Source of the DNA: Ochromonas danica
Taxonomy: Eukaryota > Sar > Chrysophyceae > Chromulinales > Chromulinaceae
Reading direction: 5' to 3'
DNA: 64,000 nucleotides
Assembly (NCBI GenBank): GCA_015146655.1
Contig: VKHL01000009.1
Location: 248,001-312,000, forward strand
Position numbers and translations under genes: made by a program. Positions 33,001 through 42,290 of the stretch are shown in pieces (within the stretch, counting starts at the first letter, position 1; every line of letters begins with the position of its first letter). The notes beneath the pieces were generated by a model. It made no database searches. It saw nothing but the letters and a program-made list of their open reading frames with translations, and was not told the DNA's origin.

Positions 33001-35460
33001 CAGGTCCAGGTTGATCCACGCATTGCTTTGGACCGACTCTGGCACTGTCCCCGTCAGCTCATTGTGAGATAATGACAGATCAGTAAGCGAGCTGGAAACC
33101 AACAACTCAGGAATCGATCCTTCCAAATTGTTCCCTGACAAGTGCAACGTCACCAACACACTCAACTCCTGGAAGAGACAAGCAGGCAAACTGCCACGAA
33201 CCGCATGCTTCCCCATGATGTAAGAAGGCACCCAAGATGAAGACAGGCCATCAGATAAAGTCACGGTGGCCCGGCGACAACTCGGTGCCGCAGACAAACC
33301 ATCCAACGCCAACACTTCCAACTCACTCGCCTTGCAAACATCAGAGGAAAGGGTCCCTGTAAAACAATTCTGCACTGCCGCCAGAGTGTTCAGCATCGGC
33401 AATTGTGCCAAATCCGACCATGGGAAAGGACCGCTGAAGCGATTGTTCGACAGATCCAAGTAGAGCAAAGAAGGAGTAGAAATGGAAGTAAACCCTCCCA
33501 ATAATGACCCAGACAACTCATTCCCTCGTAAGAACAACCAAATCAATTTTGACATATTCTCACATGCACGGAAGGGTCCCGTCAAGCCGTTGAAGGAGAT
33601 GTCCAGGATGGCCATGTTCTCCAGAGAACTCAGTGGAGAGGTATCTCCTATGAAGAGATTGGTCGAGATGTTGGCATATTCCAGAGGGCTGGATGGAATA
33701 GAGAGAGCAGACAGTGAACCCGACAAGAAGTTACTGTCTAAGTCAATAGCTATCAGACTAGTGAGACTGGAGAAGGAAGAAGGAAGTGTCCCAGTACACG
33801 CATTATTAGCAATGCTAAAATACTGAAGATTGGTCAGTCCTTTAATAGCTTCAGACAGACTGCCGTAAAATATGTTTTTCCCAATTCCCAATAGAACAAG
33901 CATCGTCATATTTGTAAGGAAGGAGGGTATAGTTCCCGATAGTAAGTTACCATTCAAAGCCAACACAGTCAACTGCTGTAATGATGCTATGTGCTTGGGC
34001 AGCTCACCTGTCAGAAGACATCCTTCCAAATACAAATAGTTCAATGAGGTCATATTCCCAAATGAAGCAGGAATTGTGCCTTTGAATAAGTTCACGCCTA
34101 GATGTAACTCCTTCATATTCTTCCAATTACCCAACTCCTCTGGAAGAGTCCCAGTGAAGGTATTATCAGTAATACTGAAAAATTCCAAATTCATCAGCTG
34201 GCCCACTTCTACGGGAAGACTTCCAGTGATGTGATTGTAGCTCATATCCAGATAAAGCAATGACTTCAATTGATCTATCCTACTATCCAAACTACTCGAT
34301 AAGACGTTGTGATAAAGAGCAATATCTTGAATATTGGGAAGCTCATAAAATGTGGAGGGAATAGCGCCAGATATCATATTGCTATGAAAGCTGCAGTACT
34401 CTAACACTGTTAATTGACCCAGGGAGGATGGCAATGTGTTCGACAGCAAGTTCGTGTAAAGACCCAAAAAATATAGAGCAGATGCGCTCCCGAAATCACT
34501 TGGTATTCCTCCACTCATTAAGTTTGCTCCGATATTGCAATAGGTCATATTCTTCAGCTTACTAACAGATGGTGGCAGATGACCTGCCATAAAGTTGTTT
34601 TGCATGGCCAAGGTATTCATGAGATTACAGTTTACTATGCTCTGAGGAAATCTCCCCGTTATCAAGTTCGAATAAGTGTAGAAATATGTTAACTGAGATA
34701 AGGCGCCTATGTCACCTGGGATCGACCCAGTAAGAACGTTAGAAAATAGGATCAGTGCGTACAGCACACTCATCTGGGAGATGTTCTCTGGCAAGCTGCC
34801 CGTGAGATGATTAGTAGAGACATCCAAAGTCGTCAATGCCTTAGCATACGTGAGAGAGGCGGGGATGGTACCAGTCAGACCATTGTTGTCCAAGATTAAA
34901 CTTGACAAGTGAGATAGGTTCGATAAGGTGGATGGGATAGATCCTGTGAGATCAATATTGCTTGTGACCTCCAAATGGCGCATTTGTTGGAGTTGTCCCA
35001 GAGAGGAAGGCAAACTTCCTATCATGTTGTTATTCGACAAAACGATATAATAGACATGCTCTACGCAACTTCTAGACCCATTCACAGAGTTCCTGCATAC
35101 CACATGACAAGTCACACCTTCCCAATCCTCACTGCAAGGGTCAGGATTCGATTCGCTGAAATTCCACGGAACACCCGTCCATATCCAATACTCACCCTGG
35201 GTTGAGTTGTAGAGGTCATGTAGGACATCTAATTCCCATTGAGGAAGAGGAGCAGGATTGTTTTGATTTCCAGTCACAGTGTGTGTGACTTGTGGGTGGG
35301 AGGAAAATGGAAGTGTTTTCAGATGTGGGTGTTGGTGATCACTAAGCTTTCCCCATGAGTAAATAGTGAGAAGAATAGATAGAAAGAAGAAGAATTGAAG
35401 GAGAAATCGACTCCGCCATGTCCTCTTTATTCTCATCTTCACAGGTCCCATATATCCCAT
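30076..35460 (-). CDS. Large LRR membrane protein with about ten membrane segments, no kinase
   Basis: 1794 codons with no introns. Residues 18-36 form a signal peptide or anchor (FLLQFFFFLSILLTIYSW). An LRR N-cap with WTGVPWNFSES and EDWEGVTC (about 95-125) is followed by plant-type 24-residue LRRs (LTGSIPxxLxxLxxL) over ~130-880, and a membrane segment at ~900-925. After an acidic, Lys-rich cytoplasmic stretch, eight or nine further hydrophobic segments lie at about 1070, 1110, 1190, 1225, 1320, 1400, 1550, 1700 and 1730. Plant LRR-receptor kinases share the ectodomain but have one membrane pass and a kinase; here the kinase is absent and a multi-pass C-terminus takes its place. An extracellular recognition role is inferred; ligand and output are unknown. 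MRIKRTW at 35436 is an alternative start. Confidence 0.9.
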   Translation of the reverse strand: MGYMGPVKMRIKRTWRSRFLLQFFFFLSILLTIYSWGKLSDHQHPHLKTLPFSSHPQVTHTVTGNQNNPAPLPQWELDVLHDLYNSTQGEYWIWTGVPWNFSESNPDPCSEDWEGVTCHVVCRNSVNGSRSCVEHVYYIVLSNNNMIGSLPSSLGQLQQMRHLEVTSNIDLTGSIPSTLSNLSHLSSLILDNNGLTGTIPASLTYAKALTTLDVSTNHLTGSLPENISQMSVLYALILFSNVLTGSIPGDIGALSQLTYFYTYSNLITGRFPQSIVNCNLMNTLAMQNNFMAGHLPPSVSKLKNMTYCNIGANLMSGGIPSDFGSASALYFLGLYTNLLSNTLPSSLGQLTVLEYCSFHSNMISGAIPSTFYELPNIQDIALYHNVLSSSLDSRIDQLKSLLYLDMSYNHITGSLPVEVGQLMNLEFFSITDNTFTGTLPEELGNWKNMKELHLGVNLFKGTIPASFGNMTSLNYLYLEGCLLTGELPKHIASLQQLTVLALNGNLLSGTIPSFLTNMTMLVLLGIGKNIFYGSLSEAIKGLTNLQYFSIANNACTGTLPSSFSSLTSLIAIDLDSNFLSGSLSALSIPSSPLEYANISTNLFIGDTSPLSSLENMAILDISFNGLTGPFRACENMSKLIWLFLRGNELSGSLLGGFTSISTPSLLYLDLSNNRFSGPFPWSDLAQLPMLNTLAAVQNCFTGTLSSDVCKASELEVLALDGLSAAPSCRRATVTLSDGLSSSWVPSYIMGKHAVRGSLPACLFQELSVLVTLHLSGNNLEGSIPELLVSSSLTDLSLSHNELTGTVPESVQSNAWINLDLSFNKLTGTLKSSSWSSSLRNGSIALDINRLSGKIPGSYYDISDVDVLRGNIFSCGEAGEGDEESLPPNDPYKSQYGCGSVTLNVALLVWLSVVGGLLLLGLCVWVCLKRRKSRQGEQEVSGRELKKEVVYGEQSEISEAEGRCVREVDKKEEVLGVGGPWSCWDGGLDKVEVLLKQIWEWQSFCAAVEEEKMIALKKVKQGVGAAGGNREGVREKAGEEGEEEDDVVRSYAKHLDNPAAILQDQIGMVVQLSQLVRQFSCLAMLLIVLVGVPLYTTLSSFYGSYEHQYGWTPSAAFLSGQSAAIALLILFLVVAGTLSCFRSWYSSSVVHHGISGGDRGREFPWSCLRWFSGGGLFGCGKSEGEKWRYLTVLLLIAVGNMAVVMVVNATYVYLYVQISVLEAFFLSVAMSGFKLLWCRLLFLVLSRWVARGGVREGGGQQKSSCDGSEACEDNEAGCSGVSNSAEVEGRKNRKMEGKKEVNRQSGWDSTTINAYSSLMLFNTIVAPCLATLLISSDCFYYVFASPPSVSVSYTFPMCITIKDDMCSRTANLLYATNFQPPFSYSYQCSSALLQEYGYVFVYKYLLLGVVHPVVVLLLAFYHDDKEKEREGEDGKKARLPSVLGSVESSGRSDFISPLHSVERGDGVSISNSSVSVGDVPMSGSDVNNGGPEVKRRGRSSVSSLSSSSAVLLPSLWKQKVEEGLKAYFQNEANFDHIFCAAEYSGRLTMMIGTLVTFGVVLPYLSFLVCLSIVTNTYLTQWALARFSLLTSSKKWMKKNSVDHHDSGSLLLLDRSRERSISNNPNNKRISINNSSSDSSTNNHPVRDVDGPCKELVGKNEKQMSVSSSSSTVLVSKEDLVIEHISNECKQLPEALLVAVRPLSILMVLFFSCFLFDIAGDKEGAWVGFYFVLVMCLVPLLGVMVHGLWSWLWLWWKCDGGVSVWEERKRSEERCKGDAGGEEKNEDVEMVARSIA

Positions 35461-35482
35461 ATCTTGGTTGTTGGGATATCAT

Positions 35483-35500
35483 TCCATGGAATTCCATGGA
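35483..35500. repeat. 18-bp perfect palindrome TCCATGGAATTCCATGGA
   Basis: A self-complementary 18-mer 23 bases upstream of the LRR start codon, next to the second hairpin repeat. It could be a dimeric protein site or part of the repeat's border; nothing decides between these. Confidence 0.8.
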
Positions 35501-35559
35501 GTTTATCTCACCATTCCGATTGGATCTTTTATTTTATCTTCAGCAGAGCATCCACAAAG

Positions 35560-36035
35560 ACCTCCGGACCTCACAAAGAAAATTAAATTAAATTAAATTA
35601 AATTAAATTAAAAGAGGAAGCACAATGGTGACCTGAAGTGACCTCTCTCTCTCTCCTCCCCAATGAAGGGAATCATGGCTTCTCTTTCTCTTTATTTCTT
35701 GACTGTAACTCTTTACTCATCGTATTGTTCTTAACAGCAGCAGGAAGTAGTATTTTCTCCCTCTCCCGGCAAAGGATTTTCTTCGGTTGAGAAGGCCTTT
35801 TCATCTTTGTCGCATGAGGAAGCCATAGAGTTGTTGATCGTATTGCAGAAGCAGGGAATGTCAGTTGACCTGACTTAAGGGATAGGACGAAGTCAATGGT
35901 CCAAAGCTACTTGCAACAAATGGCTGAGTCAAGAGAAATGTCTACTTTGCTGGGACTGATGGCTTTCCAGCTCTTGCAAAGCAGACACTTCTCCTGACTC
36001 AGCCATTTGCTGTAAGTTGCTTTGAACCATTGACA
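35560..36035. repeat. Dispersed repeat family, copy 2, ending in a hairpin
   Basis: Direct-oriented relative of 27950-28370. It begins with an (AAATT)n microsatellite (about 35577-35612), continues through the shared pyrimidine-rich and ACAGCAG(C/T)AGGAAGTAGT segments, and ends in an inverted repeat (35892-36034) whose arms start GTCAATGGTCCAAAGC and end GCTTTGAACCATTGAC. The minus strand of the hairpin reads LQQMAESGEVSALQELES. The two copies flank the LRR gene at 2-kb and 0.1-kb distance. Confidence 0.7.
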
Positions 36036-36381
36036 CAAGCAGTGAGAATGGAGTGGTCGTCATATAGACGGATAGTAGCACATGTGGAGCAACTGAGACA
36101 AAGTTTAAGACAGCCTGAAATTGTCCGCGATCAGTGCGCACTCAAATATTGAGGTAAGTAAAAAGTGATTTTCTTCACAAATTCCAAAAGTATTTCAAAG
36201 ATGAGATGTGATCTTATAGATTATCAAACTGCTGGCTGTCTAGCTGGAAAATGTGTGAAAAGCACACGCAAAACTGACTACGTAAGACCTAATCAAAACT
36301 ACCCACATCATCATCAGAGAGTGGATTAAAAGGCAGCAGCAGCGAAGTGGTTTGGCCCTGACCGTCAACAAGCAAAGCTGG

Positions 36382-37945
36382 CTATTGGAGGAAAGGCTTG
36401 AGATTGGGAGAGATGTTGAATGGCGCAGCTGTCTTGGCACGGATCTCCTCAACAGTAACGCCAGGGGCGTGTTCCAGTAGAGTGAGACCTCCTCCATGAT
36501 GGCGATCGACATGAAAGACGGCCAGCTCTGTGATGATCATGTCCACCACACCCTTGCCTGTTAGTGGGAAGGTGCACTGCGGCAGGATCTTAGGCTTGCC
36601 CTTGGGGTCCACATGACTGGCGGCAACGATCACCTGGACACAGAACAACACAGAGCATATAAGCCAACTCAACTGTACTGCCAGCCATGATAACCTTAAC
36701 CTTCTTGCAACTAGCCACAAGGTCCATGGCTCCACCGAAGCCTTTGACAGCTTTGCCCGGGACGATCCAACTTGCCAAATCTCCATCAGCAGATACTTGC
36801 AATGCCCCCAGAATTGTCATGTCTATGTGACCTCCACGAATCATAGCGAAGGATTCAGAGGAGTGGAAAGAGGAGGAGGTGGGCGAGTAGGTGATGGTCT
36901 CCTTCCCCGCATTAACTAAATCTGGATCCTCCTGACCCACCTGAGGATAGGGTCCAATACCAAGAAGCCCATTCTCTGATTGAAGTATCACCTTAATGCC
37001 TGGCGCCAGATAGTTACAAGCGACTGTGGGGATACCAATACCCAGGTTGACATACATGCCATCACGAAACTCCTTGGCTACACGCTTAGCAATAAAGTTT
37101 CGAACCTTCGTTGCTTCATCTTCTACTGCAATATTCTCACTTTCTTTACTTGCATAACGAAGAACTTCGAAACGTCTCGTGAACTTCTGTCCTGTCAACA
37201 GCCTGTGGACATAAATGCCTGGCAAATGCACATTATCTGGATGGATAGCACCGTTCTCTACAAGCTCCTCGACCTCAGCCACACACACCTTCGCACATTT
37301 AGCTGCATCTACATTGAAGTTGCGAGCTGTAGCTCGGAATTGAAGATTCCCTTCGCGGTCAGCTCGCCAAGCTTTGATACAGGCAAAGTCCACGGGGAGA
37401 GACTCCTCTAAGAGATAGGCATGCTCACCAAACACCCTCTTCTCCAGCTTATGCGAGAATGCCACTGGCTTTCCATCAGATGAGAACTTGGTAGGATAGC
37501 CGCCAGTTTCACGCAGAGTCCCCACACCAGTGGGGGTGTAGAACGCTGGAATACCAGCACCCGCAGCGCGCATCTTCTCAGCCAGTGTGCCCTGAGGGAC
37601 CATTTCCAGCTCGATCTCACCTTTCTGCCACTTACTTACGAACAACTTGTGGTCTCCCATGTAGGTGGTCATGATCTTCGCAGCATGATTATGAGTTATG
37701 AGTGATCCCACCCCATAATCGTCGAAGCCTGCATCATTGGAGACGACCACTAGATTCTTCAGATTCATCTTGTGGATTGTCTTAATGGAGTTCTCTGGAA
37801 CACCAGAGGATCCAAACCCTCCAAAGGCCACGGTCATGCCATCCTTCAAGCCCTGTAAAGCTAACTGGGGGTCAGTAAAAACTTTGCCAGAGAGACATCG
37901 TTTAGACCAGAGGCCAGACTTCTTCAAGAGAGCGGAAGAGAACAT
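36382..37945 (-). CDS. OXCT1: Succinyl-CoA:3-ketoacid CoA-transferase (SCOT), mitochondrial
   Basis: Two exons: 37945-36695 and 36633-36382, with a 61-nt intron, giving 500 residues (human OXCT1 is 520). It transfers CoA from succinyl-CoA to acetoacetate, the entry step of ketone-body use, in the mitochondrial matrix. The N-terminus MFSSALLKKSGLWSKRCLSG is a good mitochondrial presequence. The A part has TVAFGGFGSSGVPE and the B part has YVNLGIGIPT and SENGLLGIGP, whose Glu (about 323) is the catalytic residue. The intron falls in the CKKVKV-IVAASH stretch; a donor 6 nt earlier (GTTAAG) would remove two residues and cannot be excluded. Confidence 0.95.
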
Positions 37946-38090
37946 GGGTGGAATAGATTGTGAGTAGAAACATGTTGAGGGGTGTGATCATGGAGCTCTA
38001 CTGTGTTTGCCATGAATATTCTGCCAAAGCACTTCCAACTTCCTCGCAAAAGAGAACGGCGGCGCTTGGGGAGAAGTGGGGAGAAAGGTG

Positions 38091-38150
38091 GCGCTTGGGC
38101 TTGGGCTTGGATCTGGGCTTGGGTTTGGATCTGGGCTTGGATGTGACTAG
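38091..38150. repeat. G-rich minisatellite (GGGCTTGGATCT type)
   Basis: About 60 bases of repeated GGGCTTGG with alternating ATCT/GTTT spacers, upstream of the SCOT start. The plus strand is G-rich in short runs. No function seen. Confidence 0.8.
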
Positions 38151-38164
38151 ACTAGACCAGGTCC

Positions 38165-39345
38165 AGATCTGAATGCAGAATGATTGGGACCAAGATCTCG
38201 TCTAATAAGAGACTGGCTATGAGTAGTAAACGGAGAGAGATTGTAGACACAAAGCCAGAAGCACTACCTCTACCACCACCACTAGTAGTAATAGTACACT
38301 CGATACAAACTCTAGGCAGTCTAACCATGGAAGTAAGTCCACGAATAACCTGCTTTATCAGTTGAAACTAGTTCTAGACAAGAGCAAATCGGTATCATTC
38401 AAAACCATCTAGTTCAAGCAAGTTCGCTTATTTAAAGGTACTTTGCCTCAGAAAATGATCAATTAGTTTTAACAATGTCTTGGACATGAATGTCGAATTA
38501 GATAATGACTTAAGCAAGCATATCGTTACGAATCTGCTCCGCCTTCTCCGCTCCATACAGAGCTTCAACAAGTTTGAGAGAGAAGGCTAAGGCAGTGGCG
38601 GGGCCCTGCGATGTGATGACATTGCCATCCTCCACGACCTTCTGAGACACATAGCGATCAATCATAGCCGTGAACTTGCTCGCTGGATAGCAAGTACCCG
38701 TCTTGCCATCCAGCAAGCCATGACGTGCTAGTACAAGAGCTGGGGCGGCACAGATGGCAGCATAATGCTTGCCAGTCTCCGCCTGCCTCTTCAGCAAGCT
38801 CACCAACAGCTCGTTATCACTTAAATGCTGAGCGCCAGGGAGACCACCAGGACAAGCAATCAAATCCCATCGCTCATGTGCACATGATCCGATGAGGCAG
38901 TCAGCAGTCAGCTTCACCCCTCTGCTGCAGGTCACAGTCAAGCTGCTGCCCACTGAAGCTACGACTACATTCGCTCCAGCACGAGCTAAGGTATCCACAA
39001 TAGTCACAGCTTCTATTTCTTCTGTTCCTTCCGCCACAGGCACTAACACTGTTTTGACAGCATTTTCAGCTGCATGGTGAAGTTTGACATGACCCTGACT
39101 CATTTTCAAGACAGCACGTGGTAGTAATCCTCTTCTTGTAGAGTGATTTAAAGCTAATGCTGAGAGCATATAATAGGAAGAGAAGAAGTTGAGGATAAGA
39201 AAGAAGATCAAGTTAGTAGTTCCCAATCTCATTCTCTCAGTCAGCAGAGCAAAACAGCACCAGGAGGGGTGAGTGAAGAAGACAGAAGAAGAAGTCACTT
39301 TTGCAGAAGAAGCTTGCTTGAACTTCGCGTTTCTTCAACCACAAT
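38165..39345 (-). repeat. Segmental duplication, copy 1 (DJ-1 and flanks)
   Basis: Matches about 41203-42290. The 3' flank (38165-38510) and 5' flank (39215-39345) are recognisably related but carry many substitutions and indels, whereas 38511-39214 is identical, base for base, to 41513-42216. Confidence 0.85.
38510..39169 (-). CDS. PARK7: DJ-1/PfpI family protein, copy 1
   Basis: 219 residues from MLSALALNH, the first ATG shared with copy 2. In-frame ATGs also exist at 39232 (longer, hydrophobic N-terminus) and 39103 (MSQGHVKL, which gives the usual ~190-197-residue DJ-1 length). The 22 residues before MSQ are basic and hydroxyl-rich and could be an organelle presequence. DJ-1 signatures are VLVPVAEGTEEIEAVTIVD (the conserved Glu), ACPGGLPGA and the nucleophile elbow YAAICAAPALVL (Cys118 counted from MSQ, equivalent to Cys106 of human DJ-1). 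The family includes oxidative-stress chaperones and glyoxalase/deglycase-like enzymes; which activity applies here cannot be told. The stop is TAA. Confidence 0.9.
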   Translation of the reverse strand: MLSALALNHSTRRGLLPRAVLKMSQGHVKLHHAAENAVKTVLVPVAEGTEEIEAVTIVDTLARAGANVVVASVGSSLTVTCSRGVKLTADCLIGSCAHERWDLIACPGGLPGAQHLSDNELLVSLLKRQAETGKHYAAICAAPALVLARHGLLDGKTGTCYPASKFTAMIDRYVSQKVVEDGNVITSQGPATALAFSLKLVEALYGAEKAEQIRNDMLA

Positions 39346-39405
39346 CCGCCACAAACGTTTGAGAGATCATTGAAAAGGGAATTATGATTGCCTCGATTAC
39401 TTAAT

Positions 39406-39913
39406 TTATGTGTAATTACTCAGGAACACCGCACTCTCCTCAACTATTCTTGTCTCAACTATTCTTTCAGTCTTGTAGTATACATAGCTACAAGACTGAT
39501 ATACATCTGGAGATGAAGGATAGTTGAGACAAGCACAATTTGCTTCTCTTGGATGAGGCGAGCTGGACAGGAAACACTGGCAATGCTTGTCACTGGGTTG
39601 ACCCGAAGGCACTCCCATAGGCTGCTGCGCCACTGGGCTGAGTGCGTGGTTGTCCTGCAGGAACACCAGAGGGTCTTGATAGCTGACCAGAAGGCTGGCC
39701 CGAAGCACATGATGAAGGTTGTAAGCACATGGCTGGGTACTTGGCTGAGTGCTGGGTTGACCCGTAGGAACTGCTGGGCTGGCCAGAAGGTTGAGATGAT
39801 GGAAGCGAAGTCGGCCGGGGAAGAAGGTTGAGTATTTGGTACTCTGTCTTCTTCCCAACACTCAAGCCAGTTCCAACCCAACGTCTTGGCTTGTTGTTTG
39901 AATTATAAGACAA
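39406..39913 (-). pseudogene. Decayed fragment of a PSSQP-stalk gene
   Basis: The three minus-strand frames share pieces of stalk coding: LPSSQPSGQPSS, then PTGQPSTQPSTQP in a second frame, then SGQPSG and PAGQPRTQPSG. Frame changes and non-repeat sequence lie between. No NHL, REJ or membrane part is attached. It looks like a short relic of a relative of the two giant genes, in opposite orientation to both. Confidence 0.55.
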
Positions 39914-40407
39914 AGCTCATGTTCATTTTCGTCCTCTACTTTGGTCTTTGAACTTGTTATCCTCCCACCACGAAGTGACGATGATGCTGCCTTGACAGTG
40001 CCGGTCTAACAGCAGGGATGATATTAATTCTGCTCAAAGTAACCGTTATGAACTAGAGGACAGCAATGCTCGCGAATCAAGGAGCAAAGATGACTGGGAA
40101 CTCTCCGATAGTGAAGATGATGATCTAGTAGTAGTAGTAGTGATGCGTATGAACTGATTGATATAGTATATGTATGATCTGCAGGCTTATTTCTCACTAA
40201 ATTTTTGCTCTGGCAAAAGGCAATGGCACAACGGTATATAACTTGATGATTGTTCTGTGTGGGTGGAATGAAGACATTGGCTTGATAAAAAGCATAAATA
40301 TGACAAAATAGCAGTGTTTAGAACATTTTTAGGAAGTAGGTACAGCTATAGCCTATCATTCTTCAATTTTTTTAGAATTTATAGTGGTGGAAAAAGGATT
40401 CAAGGCT
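39914..40407. other. Intergenic, one acidic short frame
   Basis: Mostly unstructured. A plus-strand frame at about 40018-40160 encodes an acidic, Ser-rich peptide (SKDDWELSDSEDDD). It has no convincing start and may be another gene remnant. Confidence 0.3.
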
Positions 40408-40719
40408 TTAGCAGGCAGTCTTCATGTAAGCGATGAGATCCTTTCTCTCAGCAGGGTTCTTGATACCAGCGAAGATCATCTTAGTACCAGGAATGTACTT
40501 CTTGGGGTTCTCAAGGTAGTCAAAGAGGGTGGTCTCATCCCAAGTGATACCCTTGTTGATGTTAGCAGGAGAGTAAGCAAAGCCAGCAGCCTGACCAGTC
40601 TTGCGGCCGAACATACCGTTCAGATTAGGTCCTTGCTTGTGAGCACCACCAGCTTCTAAAGTATGGCACTGAGAGCACTTGGTCTTGAAAATCTTGGCAC
40701 CTTTCTCAACGTCTCCCAT
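40408..40719 (-). CDS. CYCS: Cytochrome c
   Basis: 103 residues, the normal mitochondrial cytochrome c length, starting [11 protein letters not shown]. It carries electrons between complexes III and IV in the intermembrane space. The haem-binding CSQCH is at residues 15-19, [13 protein letters not shown] follows, and the axial methionine lies in [11 protein letters not shown]. The frame is open for another ~150 codons upstream to 41175, but that peptide has no family counterpart and is taken as leader/intergenic sequence. Intronless. It sits between the two DJ-1 copies. Confidence 0.95.
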   Translation of the reverse strand: MGDVEKGAKIFKTKCSQCHTLEAGGAHKQGPNLNGMFGRKTGQAAGFAYSPANINKGITWDETTLFDYLENPKKYIPGTKMIFAGIKNPAERKDLIAYMKTAC

Positions 40720-41202
40720 TTTCTTCTTTGTGGTTGTACTGGTGAATGAGTTTGTCTGATCGTGATGGACGAGCAGGTCTGAGGTGGTGGGGGGTGGAGC
40801 GACCGGTTTGTGGTGGCCAGGCCAAGGGGCGAAGGGAGTGCAACACTGCTGCGGTCCTCGCCAGGGGTGGTCGCACTTTCGAAGATTCATCGAAAAACGG
40901 AAAATACGAATCTGCCGAATCCACTCCTTGCCACGCAACATAACAATACAGCTCGAACACCTCGAATGGGAAGAACCATATCCGATATTAAGTTTGGCCT
41001 CCAGTTGGCCACTCCTCCTGTAATTTGTGTCACTGATATCCACTGGTTTGTGCCACTTGGCGTACAGCTGCTTGAAGACCAAGTTTGGGCCTAGATCAGA
41101 ATTCGGAACTTCAGCAGAGTGGTTTGTAGATACTGTAGATAGTCTGCTCTCGAAAGGAAACTCCAGAACTGACAAAGCTAGCCTACTCTTGTTTCAATGC
41201 TT
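40720..41202. other. Upstream region of cytochrome c, no further gene seen
   Basis: GC-richer near the cytochrome c start and AT-richer further out. Open frames here are overlapping antisense shadows with no recognisable domain. Confidence 0.4.
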
Positions 41203-42290
41203 GAGCAGATGGTCTGAATGGTTGGGACCAAGATCTTGTCTAGTAAGAGATTACGTAGAAGAACTCCAGAAGAACGAGAGATATCGTGGAAGGAATGATT
41301 AAATAAATACCACTAGACCTAGTACATTGGATGTAGATTGCAGGCAGTGTTGCCACGGAAGCAAACCCAAGAATGATTTGTTTTATCGGTTGATACTTAT
41401 TCTAGATTAGAGCAAATCTGTATCAAACAAAACCATAGGCACGTTGCCTCAGAAAAATGATCAATTAGTTTTAACAATGTCTTGGACATGGATGTCGAAT
41501 TAGATAGTGACCTAAGCAAGCATATCGTTACGAATCTGCTCCGCCTTCTCCGCTCCATACAGAGCTTCAACAAGTTTGAGAGAGAAGGCTAAGGCAGTGG
41601 CGGGGCCCTGCGATGTGATGACATTGCCATCCTCCACGACCTTCTGAGACACATAGCGATCAATCATAGCCGTGAACTTGCTCGCTGGATAGCAAGTACC
41701 CGTCTTGCCATCCAGCAAGCCATGACGTGCTAGTACAAGAGCTGGGGCGGCACAGATGGCAGCATAATGCTTGCCAGTCTCCGCCTGCCTCTTCAGCAAG
41801 CTCACCAACAGCTCGTTATCACTTAAATGCTGAGCGCCAGGGAGACCACCAGGACAAGCAATCAAATCCCATCGCTCATGTGCACATGATCCGATGAGGC
41901 AGTCAGCAGTCAGCTTCACCCCTCTGCTGCAGGTCACAGTCAAGCTGCTGCCCACTGAAGCTACGACTACATTCGCTCCAGCACGAGCTAAGGTATCCAC
42001 AATAGTCACAGCTTCTATTTCTTCTGTTCCTTCCGCCACAGGCACTAACACTGTTTTGACAGCATTTTCAGCTGCATGGTGAAGTTTGACATGACCCTGA
42101 CTCATTTTCAAGACAGCACGTGGTAGTAATCCTCTTCTTGTAGAGTGATTTAAAGCTAATGCTGAGAGCATATAATAGGAAGAGAAGAAGTTGAGGATAA
42201 GAAAGAAGATCAAGTTGGCAGTTCTTTCATTGTGCAGGCAGAAGAAGTCGTTTTTGTAGAAGAAGCTTCCTTAAACTTTGCGTTTCTAGC
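41203..42290 (-). repeat. Segmental duplication, copy 2 (DJ-1 and flanks)
   Basis: Partner of 38165-39345 at a constant offset of 3002 bases through the identical core. Copy 2 lacks about 40 bases just 5' of the core relative to copy 1, which removes the upstream in-frame ATG found in copy 1. Confidence 0.85.
41512..42171 (-). CDS. PARK7: DJ-1/PfpI family protein, copy 2
   Basis: 219 residues, identical in sequence to copy 1 from MLSALALNH onward. The stop codon differs (TAG here, TAA in copy 1) because the identical core begins inside the stop triplet. No ATG lies in frame further upstream, which favours the shared MLSAL or MSQ start for both genes. The nucleophile Cys and conserved Glu are present, so both copies look functional; the promoter regions differ. 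Confidence 0.9.
   Translation of the reverse strand: MLSALALNHSTRRGLLPRAVLKMSQGHVKLHHAAENAVKTVLVPVAEGTEEIEAVTIVDTLARAGANVVVASVGSSLTVTCSRGVKLTADCLIGSCAHERWDLIACPGGLPGAQHLSDNELLVSLLKRQAETGKHYAAICAAPALVLARHGLLDGKTGTCYPASKFTAMIDRYVSQKVVEDGNVITSQGPATALAFSLKLVEALYGAEKAEQIRNDMLA

Noticed and set aside
30229-33826. Many plus-strand frames of 60-167 codons opposite the LRR gene
   Set aside because: They are antisense shadows of a long, compositionally biased gene with no domain of their own.
40720-41175. 152-residue N-terminal extension of cytochrome c
   Set aside because: The frame is merely open; MGDVEKG at 40719 gives the normal 103-residue protein and the extension has no family match.
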